43,450 nt of DNA from a virus: IMG/VR virus record IMGVR_UViG_3300029258_003405, positions 1-43,450 of that record; one strand, 5' to 3'. Below, piece by piece: positions 6,839 through 14,303 of this stretch; the first letter of the stretch is position 1, and every line of letters begins with the position of its first letter. The translations under genes and the position numbers were made by a program. The notes under the pieces were generated by a model. The model had not been told where the DNA came from, did no database searches, and saw nothing but the letters and a program-made list of their open reading frames with translations.

Positions 6839-7714
6839 ATGATGGCGCGACCAAGAGTGACAGTTTTTAAAAGCGAAGGTGGTGACGATGATAAGAAGAA
6901 GACCTTCCGCTTGACCGAAATCGAGGCGGAGTTTGTGAGCCTGGTAAGGGCAGGGGCCAACCGGCAAAAGGGCTTCCAGGTAGTGAAGGCCGACGCCGTT
7001 TGTGTGTGTTCTGCTTGTGGCTCAGAGGCACCAGTCGTTCCCGATACAAAATGCGAGAAATGCGGCGAGCCAATGGTGCTCAAGGAAACGGAAGAAACCC
7101 CTCCGGCAGACACCGAAGACGGTGCCGGAGATGACAGTTCTAATGACGGTGACACCGATGGCCAGGTGGACACCGGAAAGGAATCAAGTGACAACGACGG
7201 CGAAGGCACAGACACTGACGGCGACAGCACTGAAGGGAGCGGAACCGATCTTTCCTCCTGGCTCACCGAAGCAAGTGCCGAGGTCGAGACGCTATCACTG
7301 GACGATGCAGTTCAGCGGGCACTCGACGGTCATTCCGACAGCGTAGCCGACGACGGAACGTCACCAGGATCTCAGGCGCAAAAGATCGAAGACGCGGGTG
7401 CGCCTACCGTGGTGGCCGAGGAAGAGGATGAAACAGAGGATAGCGAGACTGAAAAAGATCAGAAGATCGCAGAGCTGGAAGGGAAGCTGGCGAAGGCGCA
7501 ATCGGAACTGCGTAAAGCGCGACAGCAACTCACGAAGGCCCAGGCGAAAGCTGCTCGGCTCGCTAAAGGTGTTGGCAGGACCAGCGTCATGCACACAGGA
7601 GAGGTGACGGCGAAGGGTTCGCAGCGAACTGACACCGAGGACGAAGGCCCATCCAAGGGAACATTTGAGAGCGGTGGCGATATTGCCGCGGCTGTTTCCA
7701 ATGGGCGTATCTGA
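6839..7714 (+). CDS. Zinc-ribbon, acidic, coiled-coil protein; probable scaffold
   Basis: This protein of 291 residues lies directly between the protease and the major capsid gene. The N-terminal block FRLTEIEAEFVSLVRAGANR with a following KGFQVVKAD resembles the segment at the start of XkdF-type protease proteins. A CSACG/CEKCG zinc ribbon follows (about residues 58-80). Next come a long Asp/Glu/Ser/Thr tract, a heptad-rich coiled coil near residues 205-245 and a polar tail. Coiled coils just before the capsid gene are typical of scaffolds cut by the protease. The start is ATG 6839 (or 6842) after AGGAGGA. An upstream ATG at 6782 lies inside the protease gene and has no ribosome site. Confidence 0.8.
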   Translation: MMARPRVTVFKSEGGDDDKKKTFRLTEIEAEFVSLVRAGANRQKGFQVVKADAVCVCSACGSEAPVVPDTKCEKCGEPMVLKETEETPPADTEDGAGDDSSNDGDTDGQVDTGKESSDNDGEGTDTDGDSTEGSGTDLSSWLTEASAEVETLSLDDAVQRALDGHSDSVADDGTSPGSQAQKIEDAGAPTVVAEEEDETEDSETEKDQKIAELEGKLAKAQSELRKARQQLTKAQAKAARLAKGVGRTSVMHTGEVTAKGSQRTDTEDEGPSKGTFESGGDIAAAVSNGRI

Positions 7715-7744
7715 ACAACTCGAAACCACGGAAGGAAAGTAAAA

Positions 7745-8683
7745 ATGGCAACCCCTAACAAGACAATCATGGCAAAGGCCGATATGGAGGTCGCAGACCT
7801 TATTGCCGACGGTGGGTATCTCCAGTCGGAGCAAGCAGAGAAATTCGTCGTTGACCTGATCAAAGAGTCCGTCCTCATGAGACTCGTGAACGTGACGGGG
7901 CTAAAGTCCCACACGAAGCTCATCGATAAGGTGGGCATCAACGGTCGCGTATTGCGACCGGGCACCAGCGGCCATGCGTTGCCGGCAGCCGACCGAGCGA
8001 AACCAACAACTGCGCAGGTCACGCTCAACACGCACCTCATGAAGGGTGAGATTCGTCTCAACGACGAGGTGCTTGAGGACAACATCGAAGGCGGGAACTT
8101 CAAGTCCACCGTCATGGCGATGATGGCCGAACACGTTGCCCTGGACATGGACGATCTTCTGGCCAATGGCGACACCACATCAACCGACCCGTTGCTCGCA
8201 CTCCTCAACGGCATGATCGTTTCGGCGACCGCGCACGTTGTGAATGCTGGTGGTGCAACCATCGCCAAGTCGATGCTGAAGGATGCCATCAAGGCGATGC
8301 CTTCGCAGTACAACCGGATGAAAAGGAATCAAAGGTTCCTAACCTCCGAAGACGCGGCCATCGACTATCATGATTACCTGGCGGACCGAGCCACGGTACT
8401 CGGCGACAAGAAAATCGAAGACGACTCCGCGGACAAGTACGGGAACAGGGCCATCCTCCCCGTGCCGGTATTCCCGGACAATCTCGGTGTTGGCACCGAC
8501 GAGACAGTCATCCTCTTGCTCGACCCCAAGAACGCACAATGGGGTCTGTGGAGGAAGGTGAGAGTGGAGACTGACCGCGACATCACCACGGGTGAGTGGA
8601 TCATGGTTACCTCCGTCAGAGCCGGGTTCGCCTACAAGGAGAGCGATGCGGTAGTGAAAGTCATAGGAGTCCAGACCCAGTAA
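7745..8683 (+). CDS. Major capsid protein, HK97 fold (XkdG-like)
   Basis: The main shell subunit, 312 residues. The pattern fits HK97-fold major capsid proteins of the protease-processed type. It has an N-terminal helical arm, a region of conserved Gly/Pro turns (RPGTSGHALPAADR), KGEIRLNDEVLEDNIEGG (the E-loop/spine region), a long helix ending in LALLNGM, and the P/A domain segment PSQYNRMKRNQRFLTS. The C-terminal strand is RVETDRDITTGEWIMVTSVRAGF. Length is normal for the family. GGAAGG lies upstream of the ATG. The protease and scaffold directly before it confirm the call. Confidence 0.93.
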   Translation: MATPNKTIMAKADMEVADLIADGGYLQSEQAEKFVVDLIKESVLMRLVNVTGLKSHTKLIDKVGINGRVLRPGTSGHALPAADRAKPTTAQVTLNTHLMKGEIRLNDEVLEDNIEGGNFKSTVMAMMAEHVALDMDDLLANGDTTSTDPLLALLNGMIVSATAHVVNAGGATIAKSMLKDAIKAMPSQYNRMKRNQRFLTSEDAAIDYHDYLADRATVLGDKKIEDDSADKYGNRAILPVPVFPDNLGVGTDETVILLLDPKNAQWGLWRKVRVETDRDITTGEWIMVTSVRAGFAYKESDAVVKVIGVQTQ

Positions 8684-8742
8684 AACAGTTCTGCACGAAT
8701 CAGGATATTAGGTCTTTGATTTGATGCGAAAGGAGAACGACA

Positions 8743-9264
8743 ATGACAATCACTCTGATACCCCTTGATCATTTCTCTGGTCAAAAGGCGATAACCAACA
8801 AACCTGGGGGCGATGACGTACGCAAACTCGCGGAGATCATCAGGGAGCTCCAGACGGAAGCCAATGTATCCGAAGCCGACATCGTCGCATTGGAGACGCT
8901 GGTCAATAGGGGTTCTGTTCAGGTTGTTACCGATGAGCAGATCACGGCTGCTACCAAAACCACGGTAGCGTTCATTGCCCCGGCCGACGGGGAGATCGTG
9001 TACGTTGCGGCCTACCCACAAGTAGCTGCCGCTGCTGGTGAATCAATGACGATTGATGTCAAGATCAACGGGACAACCGTACTGACTGCTGTTGTCACAC
9101 TTGATGACAGTACCAGCACTGACGTTGTAGCGGGAACCCTTGCTGCGGCAGTCGCTTTCTCACAAGGTGACAAAATCACCATCGAGCGCGCATACACCGC
9201 AGGCGGAGGCCCGACCCCGATGACAGACACTGCGGTGTCGGTAGGAAGCAGGTTCTCTGAATAG
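8743..9264 (+). CDS. Possible capsid decoration or head-fibre protein
   Basis: A 173-residue protein directly after the capsid gene. The N-terminal 55 residues are polar and helical (DVRKLAEIIRELQTEANVSE). The rest is a small beta domain rich in Ala, Thr and Val (PADGEIVYVAAYPQVAAAAG, followed by DVKINGTTVLTAVVTL). The beta part looks like the cement or head-fibre modules often encoded here. No family is matched by name. It has a good site (AAAGGAGAA) before the ATG. The role is inferred from position. Confidence 0.7.
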   Translation: MTITLIPLDHFSGQKAITNKPGGDDVRKLAEIIRELQTEANVSEADIVALETLVNRGSVQVVTDEQITAATKTTVAFIAPADGEIVYVAAYPQVAAAAGESMTIDVKINGTTVLTAVVTLDDSTSTDVVAGTLAAAVAFSQGDKITIERAYTAGGGPTPMTDTAVSVGSRFSE

Positions 9265-9305
9265 GTAATCTGTTTGGTTGGATGAAATGAAGTAACTAGA
9301 AAAAA

Positions 9306-9321
9306 CGTCGGTTTACCGGCG
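9306..9321 (+). promoter_or_regulatory. Small hairpin ahead of the next ribosome site
   Basis: CGTCGG TTTA CCGGCG forms a six-pair stem (one G-T pair) with a four-base loop. It lies just before the GGAAGGAAGG site of the gene at 9339. It could affect translation or message stability. No function is shown. Confidence 0.3.
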
Positions 9322-9338
9322 GAAGGAAGGAAAATAAA

Positions 9339-9692
9339 ATGGCAATCGGAGCAATCACAATCGAATCCGTCCGGGAAACCAGGGACGGTGGTCAGGAAAT
9401 CCTGATGAGCTTCGCAGGGGATGGAGCGTATGTTGCCGGCGGAACTGCCGACTTCAATGACTCGGTTCGTGAAGCAATCAAATTGGCTGCTGCCGCAGCA
9501 TCGGACAGTAACGTCCGCGGCGAGGAGCAAGTGGCGGTGATGTACGTCGTGCCCGTAACGGCAGGCGTTTACGTGCCAAGCTACGACTATGCAGCCGACA
9601 AGCTGTTTGTTTATGACAACAGCACCGATGCCGAATCGGTAGTGGCGAACATGAGCGCGACCACATTCCGCCTCGTCGCCGTCTGCAAGTAG
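9339..9692 (+). CDS. Hypothetical capsid-associated protein
   Basis: A 117-residue protein with mixed beta structure (IGAITIESVRETRDG, VAVMYVVPVTAGVYVP) and an Ala-rich helix (REAIKLAAAAA). It follows the putative decoration gene and has a strong GGAAGGAAGG site. Small single-domain proteins here are often decoration or head-completion proteins, but no family is recognised. There is no membrane segment or signal peptide. Confidence 0.7.
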   Translation: MAIGAITIESVRETRDGGQEILMSFAGDGAYVAGGTADFNDSVREAIKLAAAAASDSNVRGEEQVAVMYVVPVTAGVYVPSYDYAADKLFVYDNSTDAESVVANMSATTFRLVAVCK

Positions 9693-9722
9693 CAGCAAGC
9701 GTAGGTAAAAAATTCTGGGGAT

Positions 9723-9753
9723 GCGGCCATTCCACAATGAAGGGGATGGCCGC
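9723..9753 (+). terminator. Stem-loop, possible attenuator or weak terminator
   Basis: GCGGCCATTCC pairs with GGGATGGCCGC (eleven pairs, one G-T) across a nine-base loop. It lies in the 103-base gap between two genes. No T-run follows, so a classic intrinsic terminator is unlikely. It may protect or process the abundant capsid transcript. Confidence 0.45.
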
Positions 9754-9795
9754 GGAACCGGACGCAGGTAGTAGTAAGATACAAAGGAGAAACCG

Positions 9796-10440
9796 ATGAT
9801 TACAGCAGTAAGACTTTTGCCCCGAGACGAAAAAAAGGGACATGGAATGCTGACCTACTTCTCGGCGAACAGCCGTACGAAGTACACTGCTGGGGACGGC
9901 GTCAATCCGTCGCCATTCCGTGTGATAAGAAGCCAGGGAGAGATTGCTGAGTTGGAAAAGTTCCCTCAGTTCGAAATCCTTGAATTCGACAGCATGGACC
10001 AGTTGCACGAGTATGTGCAGCAGGAGATGGAGGAGAGAGCTCGCCTCGGCCAGCCAGCAATACGCGCTGCAATCTTGGGTAATGCAGCTCCCGCTAAGGT
10101 AGTGCCGAAGAAGGTGGTGCCACGGAAAGCAACGAGCACACGGTTGCCCCCGGCAGCGAACGGGCCACAGTCCGATCCCAGCGCTACCAACACGGGACGC
10201 AAGCCAACGGCACCAACGGCACCAACGGCACCAGTGGCTCCAGAGAAGAAACCTTCCGAACCTCCCAAGCCGAAGCCTAAAGTGCCGGAGGCTACAATGG
10301 AGATGAAGAAGAAAACACTCCTATCCATCGCCAAAAAGGTAGGTGCTGACGTTGGCCCGAGAGCAACGAAGGCCGAGATCTTGGCGGCAATCAAGGGAGA
10401 AGCGCAGAAGCGTTCAATGCGTCCTGCCGAAGACGAGTAG
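9796..10440 (+). CDS. Head protein with Pro/Ala linker and C-terminal HeH-like domain
   Basis: A 214-residue protein in three parts. The N-terminal domain (about 1-80, MITAVRLLPRDEKKGHGMLT...) may bind the capsid or neck. The middle is a Pro/Ala/Lys-rich linker (about 95-165) containing APTAPTAPVAP. The C-terminal helical hairpin, LLSIAKKVGADVGPRATKAE, resembles HeH/LEM/SAP or Rho-N type motifs seen in other phage head proteins. Such tails may bind nucleic acid. AAAGGAGAA precedes the ATG. The domain call is by eye and tentative. Confidence 0.7.
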   Translation: MITAVRLLPRDEKKGHGMLTYFSANSRTKYTAGDGVNPSPFRVIRSQGEIAELEKFPQFEILEFDSMDQLHEYVQQEMEERARLGQPAIRAAILGNAAPAKVVPKKVVPRKATSTRLPPAANGPQSDPSATNTGRKPTAPTAPTAPVAPEKKPSEPPKPKPKVPEATMEMKKKTLLSIAKKVGADVGPRATKAEILAAIKGEAQKRSMRPAEDE

Positions 10441-10457
10441 TCGTCAAGGAGGACGTC

Positions 10458-10730
10458 ATGGGAAAATCACCGGAGCCGAGACACTCGGTTCATAGAGAAA
10501 CGGGCGAGCTTGCCCTGGCAGCTTACGCCCACATGCGAGGAATGCGAATTGTCAAAGCCGAGGATTCCAGGCGAGGCAGGATTACCGAATACCGATTCAC
10601 CATCCATGACCCGGACGGCATTTGGGATCAAGTCTGCATCGAGTTTGCGAATTCAGAGGCTCAAAAACATGACGCATCAGTGAGGACTTTGAAACGGCTG
10701 TGCAAGCGCTCAGTCCGCAACGGCAACTGA
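10458..10730 (+). CDS. Small hypothetical phage protein (DUF5659-like pattern)
   Basis: A 90-residue protein with the pattern of a small phage family: an Ala-rich helix near the N-terminus (ELALAAYAHMRG), then an exposed beta segment EYRFTIHDPDG, and a C-terminal EFANSEAQKHDASVRTLKRL. It reads as one compact alpha/beta domain. It has a clear AAGGAGG site and lies 27 bases after the previous gene. The role is unknown. Confidence 0.7.
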   Translation: MGKSPEPRHSVHRETGELALAAYAHMRGMRIVKAEDSRRGRITEYRFTIHDPDGIWDQVCIEFANSEAQKHDASVRTLKRLCKRSVRNGN

Positions 10731-10740
10731 AGGGTAAACG

Positions 10741-11778
10741 ATGCCAATCGCCAATCTCAATTGGGGTCTGTCACAGACGGCGCTTGACACGTTAATCGCG
10801 GCAGGCTTTGACCAGTGGGTTGTTGAGCGCGAAGACGCTGGTCCTGTTTGGAACGAGATTTCCTACGCAACCACAAGACCACCACTTGTCGCCGATGTCC
10901 TGAATTATGTTTACGCAGATCCGAACGCACCTGTAGACGCCGTGGGAGATCCGAGTGCCTCTTACAGGGCGACACCACGGAAGTCCTCAGACGCGACACT
11001 TGACACCCCAATAGCAGCGACCGCGGTGCGGCGCGGATACCTGGTTCCACAAAACATATGGGACGAGGGCTACGCAAACCCACCGTGGACCGCACCTAAA
11101 ATCTGGGTCGCAATCGACCGCGCAACAGCTACCATCGACAACGTATGCCAACAGTGGTTTGAACCGCGATATTCACAGTTCATTTACGACGGCGTAGATC
11201 ACGACCAGCAGTGGCTGAACCAGCCAATCTGTGCGCTGCATCAACTGCTGCAGGATGACGTTGTCGTAGACCTTTCCGATCTCGAGGTTTACAACAGACA
11301 TCTCACTCGTGGCCAACTGCATCCGGACGACCGACAGAACCCGAAGGTCACTTATGCACAGGAATACCCCGCGGGTTATCGAGGCCGCAGGCGTCGCATC
11401 TATGCCGATGCCGCGCTGTTTGGCAAAGGCCGGAAGAATGTACTGATGAAAGGCGTGTTCGGGTACACCGAACTCGGCGCTGGGCATGTAGCGGCAGAAA
11501 CCGCCGACGGCTCGCAGATACCAGTAAGCTACGGGTCCGTTCCGGTGGAGATCGCAAGGGCAGCGTTGCTGCTTACGGTGGGTTACATGGAACCAATCGG
11601 GGACCAGAGCGAAGCCTCCCTGGCGAACCGCATCACGCAGATCAAAACGAGGGATCAGTCAATCAGCTTTTCTGACGCGGCTGGTTCCGACCAAGGATAC
11701 GGACTGACCGGCAATTTAGAAGTAGACAATATTCTAATGAGGTATGCCGGTCCAATGAGAATGGGAACGGTGGGCTAA
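10741..11778 (+). CDS. Head-tail connector/adaptor protein candidate
   Basis: A 345-residue protein at the position of the head-tail adaptor. The segment KIWVAIDRATATIDNVCQQW followed by FEPRYSQFIYDG resembles the helix-beta pattern of HK97 gp6-like connectors, where a helix bearing an aromatic FxP turn joins a strand. The rest alternates helices and strands, with a C-terminal helical part carrying NLEVDNILMRYAGP. It begins 10 bases after the previous gene. The stop overlaps the next ATG (TAATG). It would form the ring under the portal. Family confidence is moderate and position is supportive. Confidence 0.65.
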   Translation: MPIANLNWGLSQTALDTLIAAGFDQWVVEREDAGPVWNEISYATTRPPLVADVLNYVYADPNAPVDAVGDPSASYRATPRKSSDATLDTPIAATAVRRGYLVPQNIWDEGYANPPWTAPKIWVAIDRATATIDNVCQQWFEPRYSQFIYDGVDHDQQWLNQPICALHQLLQDDVVVDLSDLEVYNRHLTRGQLHPDDRQNPKVTYAQEYPAGYRGRRRRIYADAALFGKGRKNVLMKGVFGYTELGAGHVAAETADGSQIPVSYGSVPVEIARAALLLTVGYMEPIGDQSEASLANRITQIKTRDQSISFSDAAGSDQGYGLTGNLEVDNILMRYAGPMRMGTVG

Positions 11779-12296
11779 TGGGTATCATCACCAGAGGGCG
11801 ACTCATAAATAAGTTTGTCGCCGTGGTGAGCCGGTTCGACACCGAGGAAACTGCCGATGTTGTTGGTGGAGGTTACGACCCTGAATTCGACGAGCCGTTG
11901 CCAGTGGATGACGGTACGCAATTGGGAGCGAGCTCTCGCCGCTACATGGCGGAAATCAGAATCCCTGTGCAACTAGATCGGAAGTCCTGGGGAGAGACCC
12001 AGATGACACGCGGTGGTAAGCAAGTTAAAGCTGACATCGTGCTTGTTTTTCACTGGCCAGATCTGTTCAACATGGGGCTCATTGATTCTGATGGCGAACC
12101 CATCCTAAAGAAGGGCGACAGAATAGACAAAATAGAAACACGCTTGGGTGCTACTGAGGCTACCTTCAAGAACCCTCCTGGCATGTTCATTGACGGGATG
12201 GAGCGAGCAGGCCATGGCCAAGCTCCATTCGGTAACCCCAGGACGAACCTGCTGTACGTGTACGGTATGTACGACCGGGTAGCGGAGGCAGTCTAG
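11778..12296 (+). CDS. Head closure (stopper) candidate
   Basis: A 172-residue, largely beta protein. It lies between the adaptor and the gpG/gp10-like tail completion protein, which is where the head closure protein usually lies. Visible features include VQLDRKSWGETQMTRGGKQV and a short DSDGEPILKKGDRI strand-turn-strand, compatible with the small beta barrel of stoppers. Start and stop both overlap neighbours (TAATG and TAGTG). No named family is recognised. Confidence 0.6.
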   Translation: MGIITRGRLINKFVAVVSRFDTEETADVVGGGYDPEFDEPLPVDDGTQLGASSRRYMAEIRIPVQLDRKSWGETQMTRGGKQVKADIVLVFHWPDLFNMGLIDSDGEPILKKGDRIDKIETRLGATEATFKNPPGMFIDGMERAGHGQAPFGNPRTNLLYVYGMYDRVAEAV

Positions 12297-12829
12297 TGGT
12301 AAAGGTGGACATAAAGATGGTCGGCATGCAGCAAACCCTCGCCAGGATCGGTTACTGGTCGAAGAGTTCCGAGCGTGCTGTCCAGAGAGCAGTTGCCAGA
12401 AGGGCACAAATGCTCCGCAGGGAGATCCAGAGGGGCATCCGATCCCAGGCCCCGGGGGGACAGCAGTTTGAACCGTTAAAGCAATCCACTATTGACGCCA
12501 AAGGCAGTAGCAAGGCGCTCATCGACAAGGGCGATCTCGTCCGCAGCGTGAACGTTACCAAGGTAGGTTCCGGCAACCAGATAGTCTACTTTGTAGGCGT
12601 TCATCGCAGTGCAGTTAGTAAGGACGGGCAGTTCCTGGCCAACATCGCCGAGATTCACGAGGAGGGTTCCAAGAAGGTGAAAGACCGTCCACCGGCACGT
12701 CCGTTCCTGAGACCTTCATACAATGTTTGGGCCCAGACCGCGCAATCGGAATTCGCGAAGGACGTGGCCAAGTCTCTTGATCTTCAGGGTTCACACAAAG
12801 AAGCAGTGATTGCTGTGGGGGGATTCTAA
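12296..12829 (+). CDS. Tail completion / virion morphogenesis protein (gpG/HK97 gp10-like)
   Basis: A 177-residue protein of the phage virion morphogenesis type. Hallmarks are a basic helical N-terminus (RAVQRAVARRAQMLRREIQR), ALIDKGDLVRSV, then IAEIHEEGSKKVKDRPPARP with FLRPSYN. The LxxTGxL-like, HExG and PARPFL elements are the family signature. It helps join or terminate the tail at the head. The start is GTG at 12296, overlapping the previous stop by one base. The stop overlaps the next ATG (TAATG). The call is good. Confidence 0.8.
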   Translation: MVKVDIKMVGMQQTLARIGYWSKSSERAVQRAVARRAQMLRREIQRGIRSQAPGGQQFEPLKQSTIDAKGSSKALIDKGDLVRSVNVTKVGSGNQIVYFVGVHRSAVSKDGQFLANIAEIHEEGSKKVKDRPPARPFLRPSYNVWAQTAQSEFAKDVAKSLDLQGSHKEAVIAVGGF

Positions 12830-13797
12830 TGGCTATCCCCACAGTAACCAGCACGAGCCCTAATTCCGGCAGTACCCGAGGCCGGAACATCATCCGAATA
12901 GTCGGTACCAATTTCAGACTGCCCAACGCACCGGCAGCGACAGGACCTATCCAAAGCGACCAGCAAAAAACGGTATCGGTTCAGTTCGAAGGCGTTGAAT
13001 CAGAGTGGGCCTACGCAGCGAGCAGTAATTTAATCCTGGCGAAGGTTCCACCGTGGACAGGTTCCTACAGTGTCTCATTTCCTGTAGGGGTTGACGTGAG
13101 GGTTGCAAACCTTGACGACTCTGGCGTGGAGATCCCCACGGAGAATGCAACTTTGGTTGATGGATATTCTCAGAATAGGATGAGCCTGGCAGCAGAGCCC
13201 TATCTGCAGTATGTCATCCGCCAGGTAGTGAAGTTGTTCCGAATTCACGTGCTCGAGAACACGCACCACACCACCTCCCGCGATTTCAGTTTGACTCCAA
13301 CGCAGCAAAAAACGGTTCGCGCTGAAGGCCCCCTGGTTCAGCTTCACGGTCCGCGGATGCCTATTAATAGATTCTATTCTTCCAACAGGGAGGAGCCGGA
13401 GGACGACCCCCTCGGCGGCGTCGACGGCAGAATGAGGCGGGAAGTTCCTGTCACCGTGGATATACAGTTTGGGGTTTCCATTTGGGCGAAAGGTGACAGA
13501 CACTTGAAGGCGCTTACCCAGGCGTTACTTTTGTTCCACCGAGACGTTATAGAGGTACCCGTCCTGGTGGACCCAGGAGATCCGTCCAAGGGTACAAAGG
13601 ACTATGAGTTTGTGATGCCCTGGAACGGCTATCCGGAGGCGAACACCGACCCTAATCAGAGTGATTTGCTATCCGTAACGGCACAATCGCATCTTCGTGG
13701 GGTGCACATCGATGAAAACTTTGGTACTATTATCGAACGAGGCTGGATAATTACGCAGAACAATGGCGAGCCTGTGTTGGAAGTCCAGACCACGTAA
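12829..13797 (+). CDS. Neck or tail-terminator protein with N-terminal IPT/TIG domain
   Basis: A 322-residue protein. Residues 3-96 form an immunoglobulin-like IPT/TIG domain: PTVTSTSPNSGSTRGRNIIR starts it, followed by VPPWTGSYSVSF and VRVANLDDSGVE. After residue about 115 comes a helix then beta structure (YLQYVIRQVVKLFRIHVLEN, and later VTVDIQFGVSIWAKGD). The latter is compatible with a tail-terminator-like fold, but I cannot show this. Ig-like domains on virion proteins often decorate the surface. The gene lies directly before the sheath group. Confidence 0.65.
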   Translation: MAIPTVTSTSPNSGSTRGRNIIRIVGTNFRLPNAPAATGPIQSDQQKTVSVQFEGVESEWAYAASSNLILAKVPPWTGSYSVSFPVGVDVRVANLDDSGVEIPTENATLVDGYSQNRMSLAAEPYLQYVIRQVVKLFRIHVLENTHHTTSRDFSLTPTQQKTVRAEGPLVQLHGPRMPINRFYSSNREEPEDDPLGGVDGRMRREVPVTVDIQFGVSIWAKGDRHLKALTQALLLFHRDVIEVPVLVDPGDPSKGTKDYEFVMPWNGYPEANTDPNQSDLLSVTAQSHLRGVHIDENFGTIIERGWIITQNNGEPVLEVQTT

Positions 13798-13811
13798 TTC
13801 GGAGGGAGCCA

Positions 13812-14243
13812 ATGGCTGGAACAATCAAAATAGAAAACAGGACCGAGCGGCATATCCAATACCGCATTGAACATCAAATTGTTTGTGTGAAAATTGGGAG
13901 GTGTCTCTGTCAAAAAGGCCGAAGGGGCACGGTCACATCATCTGTGCATGTTCCCGGTGGCAAAGGCAAGAAGACAGGGGACATACCGGCCTCGGTATTA
14001 TTGTTGCCACAGGTCCTGAAGGACGCGGCAGGTATGAGGCCGCGGATAAAAATTCACGGTACGCAGGTCGAAGAGGAAGTGAAAGTGGAGACAGAGAAAC
14101 CAGATGACGAGACCGGTTCTGACGAGAGTGATACCGGAGAGGATTCTCCACCGGAAAAAGAGACCGCGAATAAGGAACAGGCGAAATCCACCAAGCCGAG
14201 GACAAGAGGCGGCAGAGGCGGACGGCAGGGAAAGAAAAAGTAA
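13812..14243 (+). CDS. Hypothetical protein with charged C-terminal tail
   Basis: A 143-residue protein. The first 80 residues form a small domain (IENRTERHIQYRIEHQIVCV, with a later IPASVLLLPQVLKDAAG). The rest is a disordered Glu-rich then Lys/Arg/Gly-rich tail. It resembles small proteins found between neck and sheath genes in other phages, whose role is unknown. GGAGGGAG precedes the ATG. A weak CCCCA/TGGGG hairpin (14269-14287) lies in the short gap that follows. Confidence 0.65.
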   Translation: MAGTIKIENRTERHIQYRIEHQIVCVKIGRCLCQKGRRGTVTSSVHVPGGKGKKTGDIPASVLLLPQVLKDAAGMRPRIKIHGTQVEEEVKVETEKPDDETGSDESDTGEDSPPEKETANKEQAKSTKPRTRGGRGGRQGKKK

Positions 14244-14303
14244 CAAGGGAGACCACCCGTAAACCAAGCCCCACAAAAAGGATGGGGTAATAGGAGGAAG
14301 ACG

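Noticed and set aside
7459-8313. Antisense open frame of 284 codons spanning scaffold and capsid genes
   Set aside because: It crosses the boundary of two well-supported genes and has no recognisable motif.
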